Origin: Streptomyces sp. NBC_01445
Lineage (GTDB): Bacteria; Actinomycetota; Actinomycetes; Streptomycetales; Streptomycetaceae
DNA length: 64,000 nt
Reading direction: 5' to 3'
Assembly: GCF_035918235.1 (NCBI RefSeq)
Contig: NZ_CP109485.1
Coordinates: forward strand, 6,259,001 to 6,323,000
This document shows, piece by piece, positions 52,980 to 62,385 of this stretch. How positions within the stretch are numbered: position 1 is the first letter of the stretch; every line of letters starts with the position of its first letter. The notes beneath the pieces are model-generated. The model searched no databases. It saw only the letters and a program-made list of their open reading frames with translations, and was not told the origin of the DNA. The translations under genes were made by a program, and so were the position numbers.

Positions 52980-53017
52980 GTAAAAGGGCTGGTGACCCTT
53001 GTCACCAGCCCTTTTAC
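52980..53017 (+). terminator. Strong hairpin terminator before the guanidine riboswitch
   Basis: Perfect 17-base arms GTAAAAGGGCTGGTGAC and GTCACCAGCCCTTTTAC with loop CCTT. It isolates the Gdx unit from the GroES-like gene. Confidence 0.9.
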
Positions 53018-53040
53018 GCGTTCTTTGCTACCTTTGGGGG

Positions 53041-53085
53041 ACCCCGACGAGACGCGCCGTACCGGGTATCGCAAAGACGACGCAC
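53041..53085 (+). promoter_or_regulatory. Guanidine-III (ykkC-III) riboswitch
   Basis: The sequence CCCGACGAGACGCGCCGTACC, then GGGTATCGCAAAGACGACGC, matches the guanidine-III consensus (CCGGACGAGGUGCGCCGUACCCGG...AAGACGGCGC) at nearly all conserved positions, including the CGACGAG and AAGACG strands of the pseudoknot. It ends about 32 bases before the start of an SMR exporter. Guanidinium binding is expected to expose the ribosome site (GGAGGTG). Confidence 0.92.
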
Positions 53086-53117
53086 CCCTGTTGATCCAAC
53101 TGACGGAGGTGCCTGTC

Positions 53118-53438
53118 ATGGCCTGGGTTCTTATCGTGATCGCCGGTTTTCTCGAGGTCGGCTGGTCGATCGGCATGAAGTTCACGGACGGGTTCACCCG
53201 GCTGTGGCCGAGCGTGTTCACCGGCGCGGGCATCGTCGCCAGCATGGTGCTGCTCTCCTACGCCGCCAAGACCCTGCCGATCGGTACGGCCTATGGCGTG
53301 TGGGTGGGCATCGGTGCGGCCGGTGCGGCCGTCGTCGGCATGCTGGCGCTCGGTGAGCCGGCGACGGCCGCGCGGATCTTCTTCATCGTGCTGCTGATCG
53401 TGGCGATCGTGGGTCTCAAGGCGACGTCGGGCCACTAG
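53118..53438 (+). CDS. gdx: SMR-family guanidinium exporter (SugE/Gdx)
   Basis: 106 residues, four membrane helices. Small multidrug resistance family: AWVLIVIAGFLEVGWSIGMKFTDGFTRLWPSV carries the essential membrane Glu13, and GTAYGVWVGIGAAGAAVVGMLALGE is the helix-3 signature. The Gly-Trp and Lys near the Glu are of the Gdx subtype. The riboswitch upstream supports guanidinium export. Confidence 0.95.
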   Translation: MAWVLIVIAGFLEVGWSIGMKFTDGFTRLWPSVFTGAGIVASMVLLSYAAKTLPIGTAYGVWVGIGAAGAAVVGMLALGEPATAARIFFIVLLIVAIVGLKATSGH

Positions 53439-53456
53439 GACCGCCGAGGGGCGCTG

Positions 53457-55706
53457 TCACCAGTCGGAGTCGGAGTCGCGGGTGGTGTCCGAGTCACCGA
53501 ACAGTTCGTTCACCGGTCCTGACGGTGGGTTCGGTTCCTGTGACGGAGGCTCGAGGGTGGGTTCCGCCGGCGTGGACGGTGCGGTCGGGGGGCCGGACGA
53601 CTCCGGTTCGGACGGCGGTTCGCTGGAGGGCTCGTCGGTGGTCGGTTCGGTGAACGGTTCGTCCGGTGCGGCCGAGGGGATCTCGGGCTGTTCGGCGCCG
53701 GACTCCAGGTCCAGGTCGAAGTCCTTGGCGGGGCTGCCCTCGAGCGCGGCCTTGGTGAACTGGGCCCAGATCTGCGCCGGGAAGCCGCCGCCGTTGATGC
53801 GGGACAGGCCGAGCGCCCCGTACAGCGGGGTGTGGGCGCCGGTCGAGGGGTTCTGGCCCATGACGGCGACGACGGTGGCGAGGTCGGGGGTGTAGCCCGC
53901 GAACCAGGCCGCCGTGTCCTCCTCGGCGGTGCCGGTCTTGCCGGCGGCGGGCCGGTCCGCGGCGAGGGCGGCGGTGCCGGTGCCGCCCTCGACGACGCTC
54001 TGCAGGACGGACGTGGTCGTGTCGGCGGACTCGCGGGTGACGGCGCGCTGGGTGGTCTGCTCGGGCAGGTCGATGCTCTCGCCGTCCTTGGTGACCTCGG
54101 CGACGATCGTGTACGTGGCGCGCCTGCCGTGGTTGGCGAGGGTGGCGTACGCCTCGGTCATGTCGAGGACGCTGGCCGTGGACGGGCCGAGCGCGATCGA
54201 GGGGGACTCGGTCAGGTCGGGGGTGTCCTTGGGGAGGCCGAGGGCGATCGCGGTCTGCTTGACCTTGTCGGAGCCGACGTCGACGGCCATCTGCGCGTAG
54301 ACCGCGTTGACGGACTTGTCGGTGGCGGTGCGGACGGTGATGGGGCCGTAGTCGACGGTGTCCTCGTTCTCGGGGGCGTAGTAGCCGCCGCTCCAGCCCT
54401 GTACGGGGCGTGCGTTGGTGCCGTCGTAGATGGTGTTCGGGGTGATGGTGCGGCCGTCCTGGGTGGTGGAGGCGTTCTCCACGGCCGAGGTGAAGACGAA
54501 CGGCTTGAACGTGGAGCCGACCTGATAGTCGCGGCGCGTGGCGTTGTTGACGTACTGCTTCGTGTAGTCGATGCCGCCGTACATCGCGAGGACCTTGCCG
54601 GTCGAGGGGTCGATGGCGGCGCCGCCCGCGCGGACGTTGCGGTCGGCCGCGCGGTTCTCCTTGTCGAGCTTGGACATCAGCTTGTCGTCGACGGCCTTGA
54701 CGAAGGCGTCCTGTTTCTTCTTCTGGAGCGTGGTGGTGATGCGGTAGCCACCGACGGCCAGGGTGTCCTCGTCGATGATGCCCTTGGCCGTGAGGTAGTC
54801 CTTGACGGCCTGGACGAGGTAGCCGCGCTGGCCGGACATCCCGGCGGGGCCCTTGGCGTCGTCGGGCATGGGGAACGCCATCTTCTGGCGGTCGGCCGGG
54901 CTGAGCCAGCGCTCCTTGACCATGCCGTCGAGGACGTAGTTCCAGCGGGCGACGGCCTGTGCCTTGTTCTCGGGGTGGGCGATGACGTCGTACGCGTTGG
55001 GGGCGTTGAGGAGGGCCGCGAGGTAGGCACCCTGTGCGGTGGTGAGGTCCTCGACGTCGATGCCGTAGTAGGCCTGGGCGGCGGCCTGGATGCCGTAGGC
55101 GTTGCGGCCGAAGTAGCTGGTGTTGAGGTAGCCCTCGAGGATGTGGTCCTTGCTCTCCTCGCGGTCCAGCTTGATCGAGATGAAGAACTCCTTCACCTTG
55201 CGGGTGATGGTCTGTTCCTGGGCCAGGTAGTAGTTCTTCACGTACTGCTGGGTGATCGTCGAGCCGGACTGCTTGCCCTTGCCGGTGAGGGTGTTCCAGG
55301 CGGCGCGGACCATCGCCTTGGGGTCGATGGCGGACTCGCTGTAGAAGTCGCGGTCCTCGGCGGCGAGTACACCGTGCTGGACCGTGCTGGGGATCTGGGA
55401 GAGGGAGACGTTCTCGCGGTTGATCTCGCCGTCGCGGGCGAGCTGGCTGCCGTCGGCGTACAGGTAGACGTTGCTCTGCGCGGTGGCGGTGGCGTTGGCG
55501 GGCGGGATCTTGACGAGGACGTAGCCGAGGGCGAACAGGCCGATGCACAGGAGCAGGAAGCCGAGGATCGTGCCGAGGACCATGCGCCAGGTGGGGATCA
55601 GGCGGCGCCAGCCCGTGCGACGGGGGCGTTTGCGTGTGGCCGGCTTCCCGGCCTTCCCGGCGTTCCCGGACTCTGCGGCCTTCGGCTGCTGCGGCTCGTC
55701 GCTCAT
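53457..55706 (-). CDS. Class A penicillin-binding protein
   Basis: 749 residues. A basic cytoplasmic start and one membrane helix (VLGTILGFLLLCIGLFALGYVLV) lead to the GT51 transglycosylase domain (AAEDRDFYSESAIDPKAMVRAAWNTLTGKGKQSGSTITQQYVKN, REESKDHILEGYLN) and the transpeptidase domain with STFK, SVN and KTGTAEED motifs. The 90-residue tail is rich in Ser, Pro, Glu and Thr. It polymerises and cross-links peptidoglycan. All catalytic motifs are intact. Confidence 0.97.
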   Translation of the reverse strand: MSDEPQQPKAAESGNAGKAGKPATRKRPRRTGWRRLIPTWRMVLGTILGFLLLCIGLFALGYVLVKIPPANATATAQSNVYLYADGSQLARDGEINRENVSLSQIPSTVQHGVLAAEDRDFYSESAIDPKAMVRAAWNTLTGKGKQSGSTITQQYVKNYYLAQEQTITRKVKEFFISIKLDREESKDHILEGYLNTSYFGRNAYGIQAAAQAYYGIDVEDLTTAQGAYLAALLNAPNAYDVIAHPENKAQAVARWNYVLDGMVKERWLSPADRQKMAFPMPDDAKGPAGMSGQRGYLVQAVKDYLTAKGIIDEDTLAVGGYRITTTLQKKKQDAFVKAVDDKLMSKLDKENRAADRNVRAGGAAIDPSTGKVLAMYGGIDYTKQYVNNATRRDYQVGSTFKPFVFTSAVENASTTQDGRTITPNTIYDGTNARPVQGWSGGYYAPENEDTVDYGPITVRTATDKSVNAVYAQMAVDVGSDKVKQTAIALGLPKDTPDLTESPSIALGPSTASVLDMTEAYATLANHGRRATYTIVAEVTKDGESIDLPEQTTQRAVTRESADTTTSVLQSVVEGGTGTAALAADRPAAGKTGTAEEDTAAWFAGYTPDLATVVAVMGQNPSTGAHTPLYGALGLSRINGGGFPAQIWAQFTKAALEGSPAKDFDLDLESGAEQPEIPSAAPDEPFTEPTTDEPSSEPPSEPESSGPPTAPSTPAEPTLEPPSQEPNPPSGPVNELFGDSDTTRDSDSDW

Positions 55707-55904
55707 GCCCTGTGGAACTCCTGTTTCCCTCCGTACGTCACGTACGCCTCTTTACTTCCTGCCGGACACTTTGGCATCGATGGGTGGCGCGGCCGGGGCG
55801 TGGCACGCGCCGGGGGCCCCGAAAATGCGTGGCACGGTACACCCTGCTCCCGCTAGGCTCCTGCGCTTTGGTCCAGAACGGAAGACGAGGGCGGGAGCTT
55901 GTCC

Positions 55905-56717
55905 GTGGGGACTTTCCGGCTGTACGCGGCCGTCGCCGCCGGAGGGTTCCGGCGCTACGCGACGTACCGTTCGGCCACCGCGGCCGGCGTGTTCACGAAC
56001 ACCGTCTTCGGGTTCATCGTGGCGTACACGTACATGGCGCTCTGGGACGAGCGGCCGGGGCTCGGCGGGTACGACCAGGCACAGGCGCTGACGTATGTGT
56101 GGATCGGGCAGGCGCTCGCGCAGGCCCTGTCGATGTTCAACGCGGGTTTCGCCGTCGACATGGTGGCGCGGATCCGCAACGGCGACATCGCCGTGGATCT
56201 GTACCGGCCCGTCGACCTTCAACTGTGGTGGTTGGCCGGGGACTTGGGACGGGCCGTGTTCCAGTTGTTCAGCCGGGGCGTGGTGCCGCTGACGGTGGGC
56301 GCGCTCGCCTTTCCGCTCGCGCTGCCGGGCGATCCGGTGGTGTGGCTGGAGTTCCTGGTGGCGGTGGTGCTGGCCGTGGTGGTCAGCTTCGCGATCCGCT
56401 ATGTGCTGGCGCTGAGCGCGTTCTGGCTGCTCGACGGGTCGGGCGTGCTGCAGTTCGGGGGTCTGGTGGGGATGTTCTTCACGGGTCTGCTGCTGCCGCT
56501 GAACGCGATGCCCGGTGCGCTCGGCGACATCGCGCGGGTGCTGCCGTGGGCGGCGCTCCTCCAGATGCCCGCCGACATCCTCCTCGGCGCCCGCTCCGGC
56601 GCGGCAGAAGTGCTTGCCGCGTACGCCTTCCAGGTCGGGTGGGCGGTCGTCCTGCTCGCCGCGGGCCGCCTTCTCCAGTCCTCCGCGACACGCAAGGTGG
56701 TGCTTCAAGGTGGCTGA
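55905..56717 (+). CDS. ABC-2 type permease, first subunit
   Basis: 270 residues from the GTG at 55905 with GGGAG seven bases upstream; a TTG at 55899 would sit too close to that site. About six membrane helices (VFTNTVFGFIVAYTYMALW, LEFLVAVVLAVVVSFAIRYVLALSAFW, FGGLVGMFFTGLLLPLNAMPG). Family of ABC-2 permeases DUF990/ABC transporter with partner permease and ATPase downstream. Substrate unknown. Confidence 0.88.
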   Translation: MGTFRLYAAVAAGGFRRYATYRSATAAGVFTNTVFGFIVAYTYMALWDERPGLGGYDQAQALTYVWIGQALAQALSMFNAGFAVDMVARIRNGDIAVDLYRPVDLQLWWLAGDLGRAVFQLFSRGVVPLTVGALAFPLALPGDPVVWLEFLVAVVLAVVVSFAIRYVLALSAFWLLDGSGVLQFGGLVGMFFTGLLLPLNAMPGALGDIARVLPWAALLQMPADILLGARSGAAEVLAAYAFQVGWAVVLLAAGRLLQSSATRKVVLQGG

Positions 56718-57528
56718 CACCGGCGGCATGGGGAGCGTACGGGTCTACGGGCTGATCGCCGCGATGTGGATCCGCTCCACCCTGGTCTACCGCACGTCGT
56801 TCGCGGCCGCGGTCCTCACCAACTTCCTTGTCACGGCGCTCGACTTCGTCGTGATCTGGATGATGTTCTCGCAGGCGACCTCGATCGGCGGCTACAGCTT
56901 CGCGGAGACCGCCTTCCTGTACGGGACCGCCTCCGTCTCCTTCGGGATCACCGCCCTCCTGCTCGGCAGCGTCGACGATCTCGGACTGCGGGTGCGCGAC
57001 GGCTCCCTCGACGCGTTCCTGGTGCGCCCCGCACCGGTGCTCGTCCAGGTCGCCGCCGACCGCTTCGGCCTGCGCCGCCTCGGCCGTTTCCTCCAGGGCA
57101 CCCTGGTCCTCGGCTGGTCCCTGACGCGCCTCGACATCGACTGGACGCCCGCCAAGCTGCTCCTGCTGCCGGTGATGCTGCTGAGCGGCGCGGCGATCTT
57201 CGGCGCGGTGTACGTGGCGGGGGCGGCGTTCCAGTTCTGGGCGCAGGACGCGGCCGAGGCGCAGAGCGCGTTCACGTTCGGCGGGCTGACGCTGCTCCAG
57301 TACCCGCCGACGGTGTTCGCCAGGGACTTCGTGATCGGCGTGACGTTCGTCGTGCCGCTGGCCTTCGTCAACTGGCTGCCCGCGCTGTACGTGCTCGGCC
57401 GCCCCTATCCCATCGGCCTGCCCTGGTGGCTCGCCTTCACGCCGCCGCTGGTGGCCGCCGGGAGCTGCGCGCTCGCGGGTCTGGCCTGGCGCGCGGGTGT
57501 CCGTTCGTACCGCAGCACCGGGAGCTGA
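56710..57528 (+). CDS. ABC-2 type permease, second subunit
   Basis: 272 residues from the GTG at 56710, overlapping the first permease by 8 bases. Six membrane helices; WIRSTLVYRTSFAAAVLTNFLVTALDFVVIWMMF and SAFTFGGLTLLQYPPTVFARDFVIGVTFVVPLAFVNWLPALYVLG are typical of DUF990-type exporter permeases. It probably heterodimerises with the first. Confidence 0.88.
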   Translation: MADTGGMGSVRVYGLIAAMWIRSTLVYRTSFAAAVLTNFLVTALDFVVIWMMFSQATSIGGYSFAETAFLYGTASVSFGITALLLGSVDDLGLRVRDGSLDAFLVRPAPVLVQVAADRFGLRRLGRFLQGTLVLGWSLTRLDIDWTPAKLLLLPVMLLSGAAIFGAVYVAGAAFQFWAQDAAEAQSAFTFGGLTLLQYPPTVFARDFVIGVTFVVPLAFVNWLPALYVLGRPYPIGLPWWLAFTPPLVAAGSCALAGLAWRAGVRSYRSTGS

Positions 57529-57534
57529 AGACGT

Positions 57535-58524
57535 ATGACTGAGGACTTCATCGAGGTCGACGGCGTGGAGAAGGTCTTCGACGTGCGCAGGAAGACGGGC
57601 CTGCTGCGGCGCGAGCGCCATCAGGTGCGGGCCGTCGACTCGCTCACCTTCAGCGTGCCGCGCGGCGAGATGGTCGGCTACATCGGGCCGAACGGCGCGG
57701 GCAAGTCCACCACGATCAAGATGCTGACCGGCATCCTCACGCCCAGCGCGGGCCGGCTGCGGGTCGCGGGCATCGAGCCGTCCCGGGAGCGGACGCGGCT
57801 CGCGCGGCGGATCGGCGTGGTGTTCGGGCAGCGCACGACGCTGTGGTGGGACCTGCCGCTGATCGACTCGTACCGGCTGATGCACCGCATGTACCGCATC
57901 CCGGACGCCCGCTACCGGGAGAACCTCGACCGGTGCGTAGAACTCCTGCAACTGGGCGGCCTGTTGGACACGCCGGTACGGCAGCTCTCCCTCGGGCAGC
58001 GCATGCGCGGCGACATCGCGGCGGCCCTGCTGCACGACCCCGAGGTGCTCTACCTCGACGAGCCGACCATCGGTCTCGATGTCGTCTCCAAGGTCAAAGT
58101 GCGGGGATTCCTGCGGGAGTTGAACGAGGAGCGCGGCACGACGGTACTGCTGACCACGCACGACCTGACCGACATCGAGCAGCTGTGCAAACGCGTCATG
58201 GTCATCGACCACGGACGCCTGATGTACGACGGGCAGCTCACCGGCCTGCACCAGGTGGGGGAGAGCGAGCGGACCCTCGTCGTCGATCTGGAGCGTGAAC
58301 TGCCGCCACTGGAAGTGCAGTTCGCCCGGGTGGTGAAGGTGGACGGACCGCGCCAGTGGCTGGCGTTCCTGGCCGCGCAGTCGGCGGCGCCGCTGGTCGC
58401 GCAGATCGCGGCTCAGTATCCGCTGGTGGATCTGTCGGTGCGGGAGCCGGACATCGAGTCCGTGATCGCCCGGATGTACGCCCGTGAGGAACCATCCCTG
58501 GGAGGAACGGCCGCACCCTCGTAG
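57535..58524 (+). CDS. ABC exporter ATPase
   Basis: 329 residues. Walker A GPNGAGKST (51-59), signature LSLGQRMRGD (151-160), Walker B VLYLDEP (171-177), switch His in LLTTHDLTDIEQL. The C-terminal 90 residues are a partner-interaction domain. Seven bases after the second permease, so the three genes form one exporter. Such DUF990 exporters move lipids or antibiotics; the cargo is not readable. Confidence 0.94.
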   Translation: MTEDFIEVDGVEKVFDVRRKTGLLRRERHQVRAVDSLTFSVPRGEMVGYIGPNGAGKSTTIKMLTGILTPSAGRLRVAGIEPSRERTRLARRIGVVFGQRTTLWWDLPLIDSYRLMHRMYRIPDARYRENLDRCVELLQLGGLLDTPVRQLSLGQRMRGDIAAALLHDPEVLYLDEPTIGLDVVSKVKVRGFLRELNEERGTTVLLTTHDLTDIEQLCKRVMVIDHGRLMYDGQLTGLHQVGESERTLVVDLERELPPLEVQFARVVKVDGPRQWLAFLAAQSAAPLVAQIAAQYPLVDLSVREPDIESVIARMYAREEPSLGGTAAPS

Positions 58525-58533
58525 GCTGGTCCC

Positions 58534-59370
58534 ATGACGGACGAACGCCCTGAGCGCCCCGAGCCGAACGACCTGCCCGAGCTGCGGGCCTCCGACGCCG
58601 ACCGGGACCGGGTCGCGGAGGTGCTGCGGGACGCCCTCGCCGAGGGGCGCCTGGACATGGAGGAGTTCGACGAGCGGCTCGAGGCCGTGTACAAGGCGCG
58701 TACGTACGGCGAGTTGGCGCCCCTCACGCGTGATCTGCCGGGGGCGGGCGCGGCGGCGCCGGAGACCCCGGTGAGCTTTGTGAAGGAGCCGCAGCCCGAG
58801 GGCGCGCTCGACTGGCGGACGCGGATCGGCGGGGAGGCCACGTCCACATGGGCGCTCGCGTTCTTCGGCGGGTTCGGCCGCAAGGGGCGCTGGACGGTGG
58901 GCGAGAGGTTCACCTCGTTCGCGATGTTCGGCGGAGGCGAGATCGATCTGCGGGAGGCGCGGTTCGCGTCCCGCGACGTGGTCATCAACTGCTTCACGAT
59001 CATGGGCGGGATCCAGATCAAGGTGCCGCCGGAGCTGGATGTCACCGTCAAGGGCTTCGGCATCATGGGCGGCGTCGACGACCGGGCGTCGGGCGAGGGC
59101 ACGCCGGGCTCCCCGCGGGTCGTCGTGCGGGGGTTCGCCCTGATGGGCGGCGTCGGCGTGGACCGCAAGGCGAGGCGCGAGGAGCGTCTTCGCCTCAAGG
59201 AGGAGCGCCGCCAGGACAAGCTGGACCGCATGGCCGCGCACCTCGAGGCGCTGGAGGGGCACCGCGAGCGGCACGCCGACCGGCATCAGCTGCGGCACGA
59301 GCGCCACGAGGACCGGCGCCAGCGCCAGTGGGAGCGGGCGGAGGAGCGCCGAGAGTGGCGTGAGCGGTAG
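58534..59370 (+). CDS. DUF1707 protein with LiaF-like C-terminal domain
   Basis: 278 residues. The N-terminal DUF1707 domain (PELRASDADRDRVAEVLRDALAEGRLDMEEFDERLEAVYKARTYGELAPLTRDLPG) is followed by a beta-helical part seen in LiaF/cell-wall stress proteins (FTSFAMFGGGEIDLREARFASRDVVINCFTIMGGIQIKVPPELDVTVKGFGIMGG). The C-terminus is a highly basic, Arg/His/Glu-rich helix. No membrane helix. TAGGCT at 58522-58527 ends 6 bases before the ATG. Probably a regulator of envelope stress (inference). Confidence 0.9.
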   Translation: MTDERPERPEPNDLPELRASDADRDRVAEVLRDALAEGRLDMEEFDERLEAVYKARTYGELAPLTRDLPGAGAAAPETPVSFVKEPQPEGALDWRTRIGGEATSTWALAFFGGFGRKGRWTVGERFTSFAMFGGGEIDLREARFASRDVVINCFTIMGGIQIKVPPELDVTVKGFGIMGGVDDRASGEGTPGSPRVVVRGFALMGGVGVDRKARREERLRLKEERRQDKLDRMAAHLEALEGHRERHADRHQLRHERHEDRRQRQWERAEERREWRER

Positions 59371-59434
59371 CGGCACCCGTGCCGTGAGCGGTAGCGCCCC
59401 CGCGCCGTGAGCGGTGGCGCAGCCGGGCCGGGCG

Positions 59435-60757
59435 CTACAGCTCGGCCGGCGTCGACCCCTTCAGCGTCGTCAGGTTGAACGTCTGCGCCATCCTGCGGAA
59501 GCCGGAGTCGCTCGGGTGCAGATGGTCGCCGGAGTCGTACGCGGGCAGGAGCTTGCGCGGGTTGTACGGGTCGCGCAGCGCCTTGTCGAAGTCGACGAAC
59601 TCGTCGAAGACCTTGCCGGAGCGGATCTGCGCGTTCACGGCCTGGCGCACGCCTTCGAGGCGGGGCTCGTAGCCGCGGTGGCCCTGGAACGGCATGAGCG
59701 TCGCGCCGACCACGCGCAGGCCGCGCGTGTGCGCCTGCCGGGTCAGCTCCCGCAGACCCTCGACGATCTTGTCGGGGTCGTTCTGGTGCGGGTTGCGGAG
59801 GATGTCGTTGACGCCGAGCGCGATCACGACGGCCTTGACGCCTGATCGGTCGAGGACGTCCCGGTCGAAGCGCGAGAGGCCGCTCGGGTTGTTCGCGGGG
59901 CGGCCGAGGCCGTCGGACAGGATGCGGTTGCCGCTGATGCCCTGGTTGACCACGCCGTAGCGGGCCGCGCCGTTCTCGTCGCGCAGCCGGTCGGCGAGGT
60001 CGTCCGTCCAGCGCCGGTTGGCGCCCACCGTCGAGGTGACGCCGTCGGTCAGGGAGTCGCCGATCACGACGACGGTGCCGTCCGACTCGTTGCTGAGCAC
60101 GTCGAGCGCGGTGACGTAGCGCCAGAAGGGGGTCTGCTGCGTGAACGGGGCGCCGGTCGCGTCCTCCGCGCGGTCGCCCTGGGCGACGTACGACATCTGG
60201 CGGGCCTGCGGGTGGTAGGTGACCGGGCCCGACGGAGTGGGCGAGTAGCTCGTGACCAGCATGTCCGCGTCGTGCGGGACGCGCAGCCGAACGGCGTCGC
60301 TCATGGCCTGGGAGCCGGCCGGGATCACGACCGAGGTGTTGCCGCCGAAGGTGAGGCGGCGCAGGGTGCCCGCCGCGGCGGCCGGGGTGTTGGGCGCGGC
60401 CGCGACGGCGACCGAGGCGTGCGTGATGCTGAGCGGCTGCTGCCCGAAGAGGTTCGAGAACGTGATGCGGGCGCTCGTGCCGCCGATGCTGGTGTGCACG
60501 ACGTTGCGCACGGTGCGGCCCGCGAGGCCGTCGGTCTCTGTGCCGGGCTCGCCACCCGCGGGGGAGGCCGACCAACTGCCCGACCAGGTGCCGGTGGAGG
60601 CGGGGGCCGCCGAGTTCTGCGGGTGCCGGGGGCCCGCGCTGACCGTGCTGTCCGAGCCGTCGAAGGCGCCGGAGACGCCCAGGTATATGGCGGCCGAAAT
60701 CACGACGACCAGGGCCGCGACCGCGGCCAACAGGGCATAACCGTGGCGCTTGGTCAT
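59435..60757 (-). CDS. Membrane-anchored or secreted SGNH/GDSL hydrolase
   Basis: 440 residues from the ATG at 60757. One N-terminal hydrophobic segment (ALLAAVAALVVVISAAIYLGV) is followed by a beta-rich domain of about 150 residues (TWSGSWSASPAGG, RITFSNLFGQQPLSI) and the GDSL hydrolase: VVVIGDSLTDG (Ser235), VVNQGISGNRIL, VIALGVNDILRNP and GDHLHPSDSG (Asp411, His414). Family members are extracellular esterases or carbohydrate deacetylases. Substrate unknown. Confidence 0.93.
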   Translation of the reverse strand: MTKRHGYALLAAVAALVVVISAAIYLGVSGAFDGSDSTVSAGPRHPQNSAAPASTGTWSGSWSASPAGGEPGTETDGLAGRTVRNVVHTSIGGTSARITFSNLFGQQPLSITHASVAVAAAPNTPAAAAGTLRRLTFGGNTSVVIPAGSQAMSDAVRLRVPHDADMLVTSYSPTPSGPVTYHPQARQMSYVAQGDRAEDATGAPFTQQTPFWRYVTALDVLSNESDGTVVVIGDSLTDGVTSTVGANRRWTDDLADRLRDENGAARYGVVNQGISGNRILSDGLGRPANNPSGLSRFDRDVLDRSGVKAVVIALGVNDILRNPHQNDPDKIVEGLRELTRQAHTRGLRVVGATLMPFQGHRGYEPRLEGVRQAVNAQIRSGKVFDEFVDFDKALRDPYNPRKLLPAYDSGDHLHPSDSGFRRMAQTFNLTTLKGSTPAEL

Positions 60758-60978
60758 GCGGGGGTGTCTCCTCGGGCAGCGGGAGCCCCGAGGCTCCGGT
60801 GTGATGATCCCATGATGCGTCATGGGTCGGGAGGAAGCCGACACTGCCCCCCTCCGCCTTTTGAGACGCCGGGAACTTGTCGTCCGTTCCGGGAGTCGGT
60901 CAGGTAGGGACAATGTGTGAGAGGGATGACACGGGGGACTGCCGGGTGAGCGGACTTGTGACGGGCGGAGTGAGCTGA

Positions 60979-62385
60979 GTGGACGAAGTGGAGGACGCGA
61001 AGCGCGCCGCGGCCGCGCGCGGCACGCAGGACTCGGAAGAAACGGGCGAAGCGGGCATGGGTGAGCATGCCCGCGCGGGCAGCTCCTCATTCGGGACGCG
61101 GCCGGCCCCGTTCGGCGCGGGCCCCGGCTCCTTCAGCCCCGCCGATGTGGAGAAGCAGCGCGGCGTACGCCGGATGAAGACCACCGCCACCGGCCTGCTC
61201 CTGCTCGTCGCCGTCATCTACGTACTCGCCAAATGGGGGCAGAACTCCGGCGCCGGCGCCTGGGCGGGGTATGTCGCCGCCGCCGCCGAAGCGGGCATGG
61301 TCGGTGCCCTCGCCGACTGGTTCGCGGTCACCGCGCTCTTTCGCCGCCCTCTCGGCCTGCCCATCCCGCACACGGCGATCATCCCCACCAAGAAGGACCA
61401 GCTGGGCGTCTCGCTCGGCGAGTTCGTCGGGGAGAACTTCCTCTCCTCCGACGTCGTACGGCAGCGGCTGCGCGCCGTCGGCATCGGCAGCCGGCTCGGC
61501 ACCTGGCTGGCCGAACCGGAGCACGCCGACCGGGTGACGGCCGAGCTCGCCACCGCCCTGCGCGGCGCCCTCACCGTGCTGCGCGACTCGGACGTCCAGG
61601 CCGTCGTCGGCGAGGCCATCACGCGCCGCGCCGACGCGCAGGAGGTCGCGCCCGGCATCGGCAAGATGCTGGAGAGGGTCGTCGCCGACGGCGGTCACAA
61701 GCGCGTCGTGGACCTGATCTGCGTACGCGCCCACGACTGGCTGGTGCTGCACGAGGACTCCGTGATGGAAGCGGTGCAGGGCGGTGCCCCCGGCTGGACC
61801 CCGCGGTTCGTCGACAGGAAGGTCGGCGACCGCGTCTACAAGGAGCTCCTGCGCTTCGCCACCGAGATGCGCGACATGCCCGAGCACCCGGCCCGCGGCG
61901 CCCTAGACCGCTTCCTCGGCGACTTCGCCTCCGACCTCCAGTCCGACACGGACACGCGGGCGCGCGTCGAGCGCCTGAAGTCCGAGGTCATCGCCCGTCC
62001 CGAGGTCCAGGACCTGATCGCCTCCGCCTGGTCCGCGGTGCGCGCCATGATCGTCGCGGCGGCGGAGGACGAGCGCAGCCAGCTGCGGCTGCGCGTTCGG
62101 GCCTCGCTGCTCTCCCTCGGCTCCCGGATGGCGACGGACGCGCGCCTCCAGGACAAGGTCGACGGCTGGGTCGAGGGCGCGGCCACGTACGTCGTGACGA
62201 CGTACCGCAAGGAGATCACCTCCCTCATCACGGACACCGTGGCGAGCTGGGACGCCGAGCACACCTCGAAGAAGATCGAGGCGCACATCGGCCGTGACCT
62301 GCAGTTCATCCGGATCAACGGCACGGTGGTGGGCTCGCTGGCAGGGCTCGCGATCTACGCGGTGTCGCGGGCACTGGGGGCGTGA
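60979..62385 (+). CDS. DUF445 membrane protein
   Basis: 468 residues from the GTG at 60979; an ATG at 61057 is an alternative. A hydrophilic N-terminus leads to membrane helices (TGLLLLVAVIYVLAKWG; AGYVAAAAEAGMVGALADWFAVTALFRRPLGLPIPHTAIIP, the DUF445 signature) and a long helical cytoplasmic or outer domain. A final hydrophobic helix (VVGSLAGLAIYAVSRAL) ends it. Function unknown. The last 71 bases overlap the end of the opposite-strand MFS gene. Confidence 0.92.
   Translation: MDEVEDAKRAAAARGTQDSEETGEAGMGEHARAGSSSFGTRPAPFGAGPGSFSPADVEKQRGVRRMKTTATGLLLLVAVIYVLAKWGQNSGAGAWAGYVAAAAEAGMVGALADWFAVTALFRRPLGLPIPHTAIIPTKKDQLGVSLGEFVGENFLSSDVVRQRLRAVGIGSRLGTWLAEPEHADRVTAELATALRGALTVLRDSDVQAVVGEAITRRADAQEVAPGIGKMLERVVADGGHKRVVDLICVRAHDWLVLHEDSVMEAVQGGAPGWTPRFVDRKVGDRVYKELLRFATEMRDMPEHPARGALDRFLGDFASDLQSDTDTRARVERLKSEVIARPEVQDLIASAWSAVRAMIVAAAEDERSQLRLRVRASLLSLGSRMATDARLQDKVDGWVEGAATYVVTTYRKEITSLITDTVASWDAEHTSKKIEAHIGRDLQFIRINGTVVGSLAGLAIYAVSRALGA

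Noticed and set aside
56479..59376. 965-residue minus-strand frame opposite the ABC exporter genes
   Set aside because: Shadow; the plus strand has three intact ABC genes and the DUF1707 gene with full motifs.
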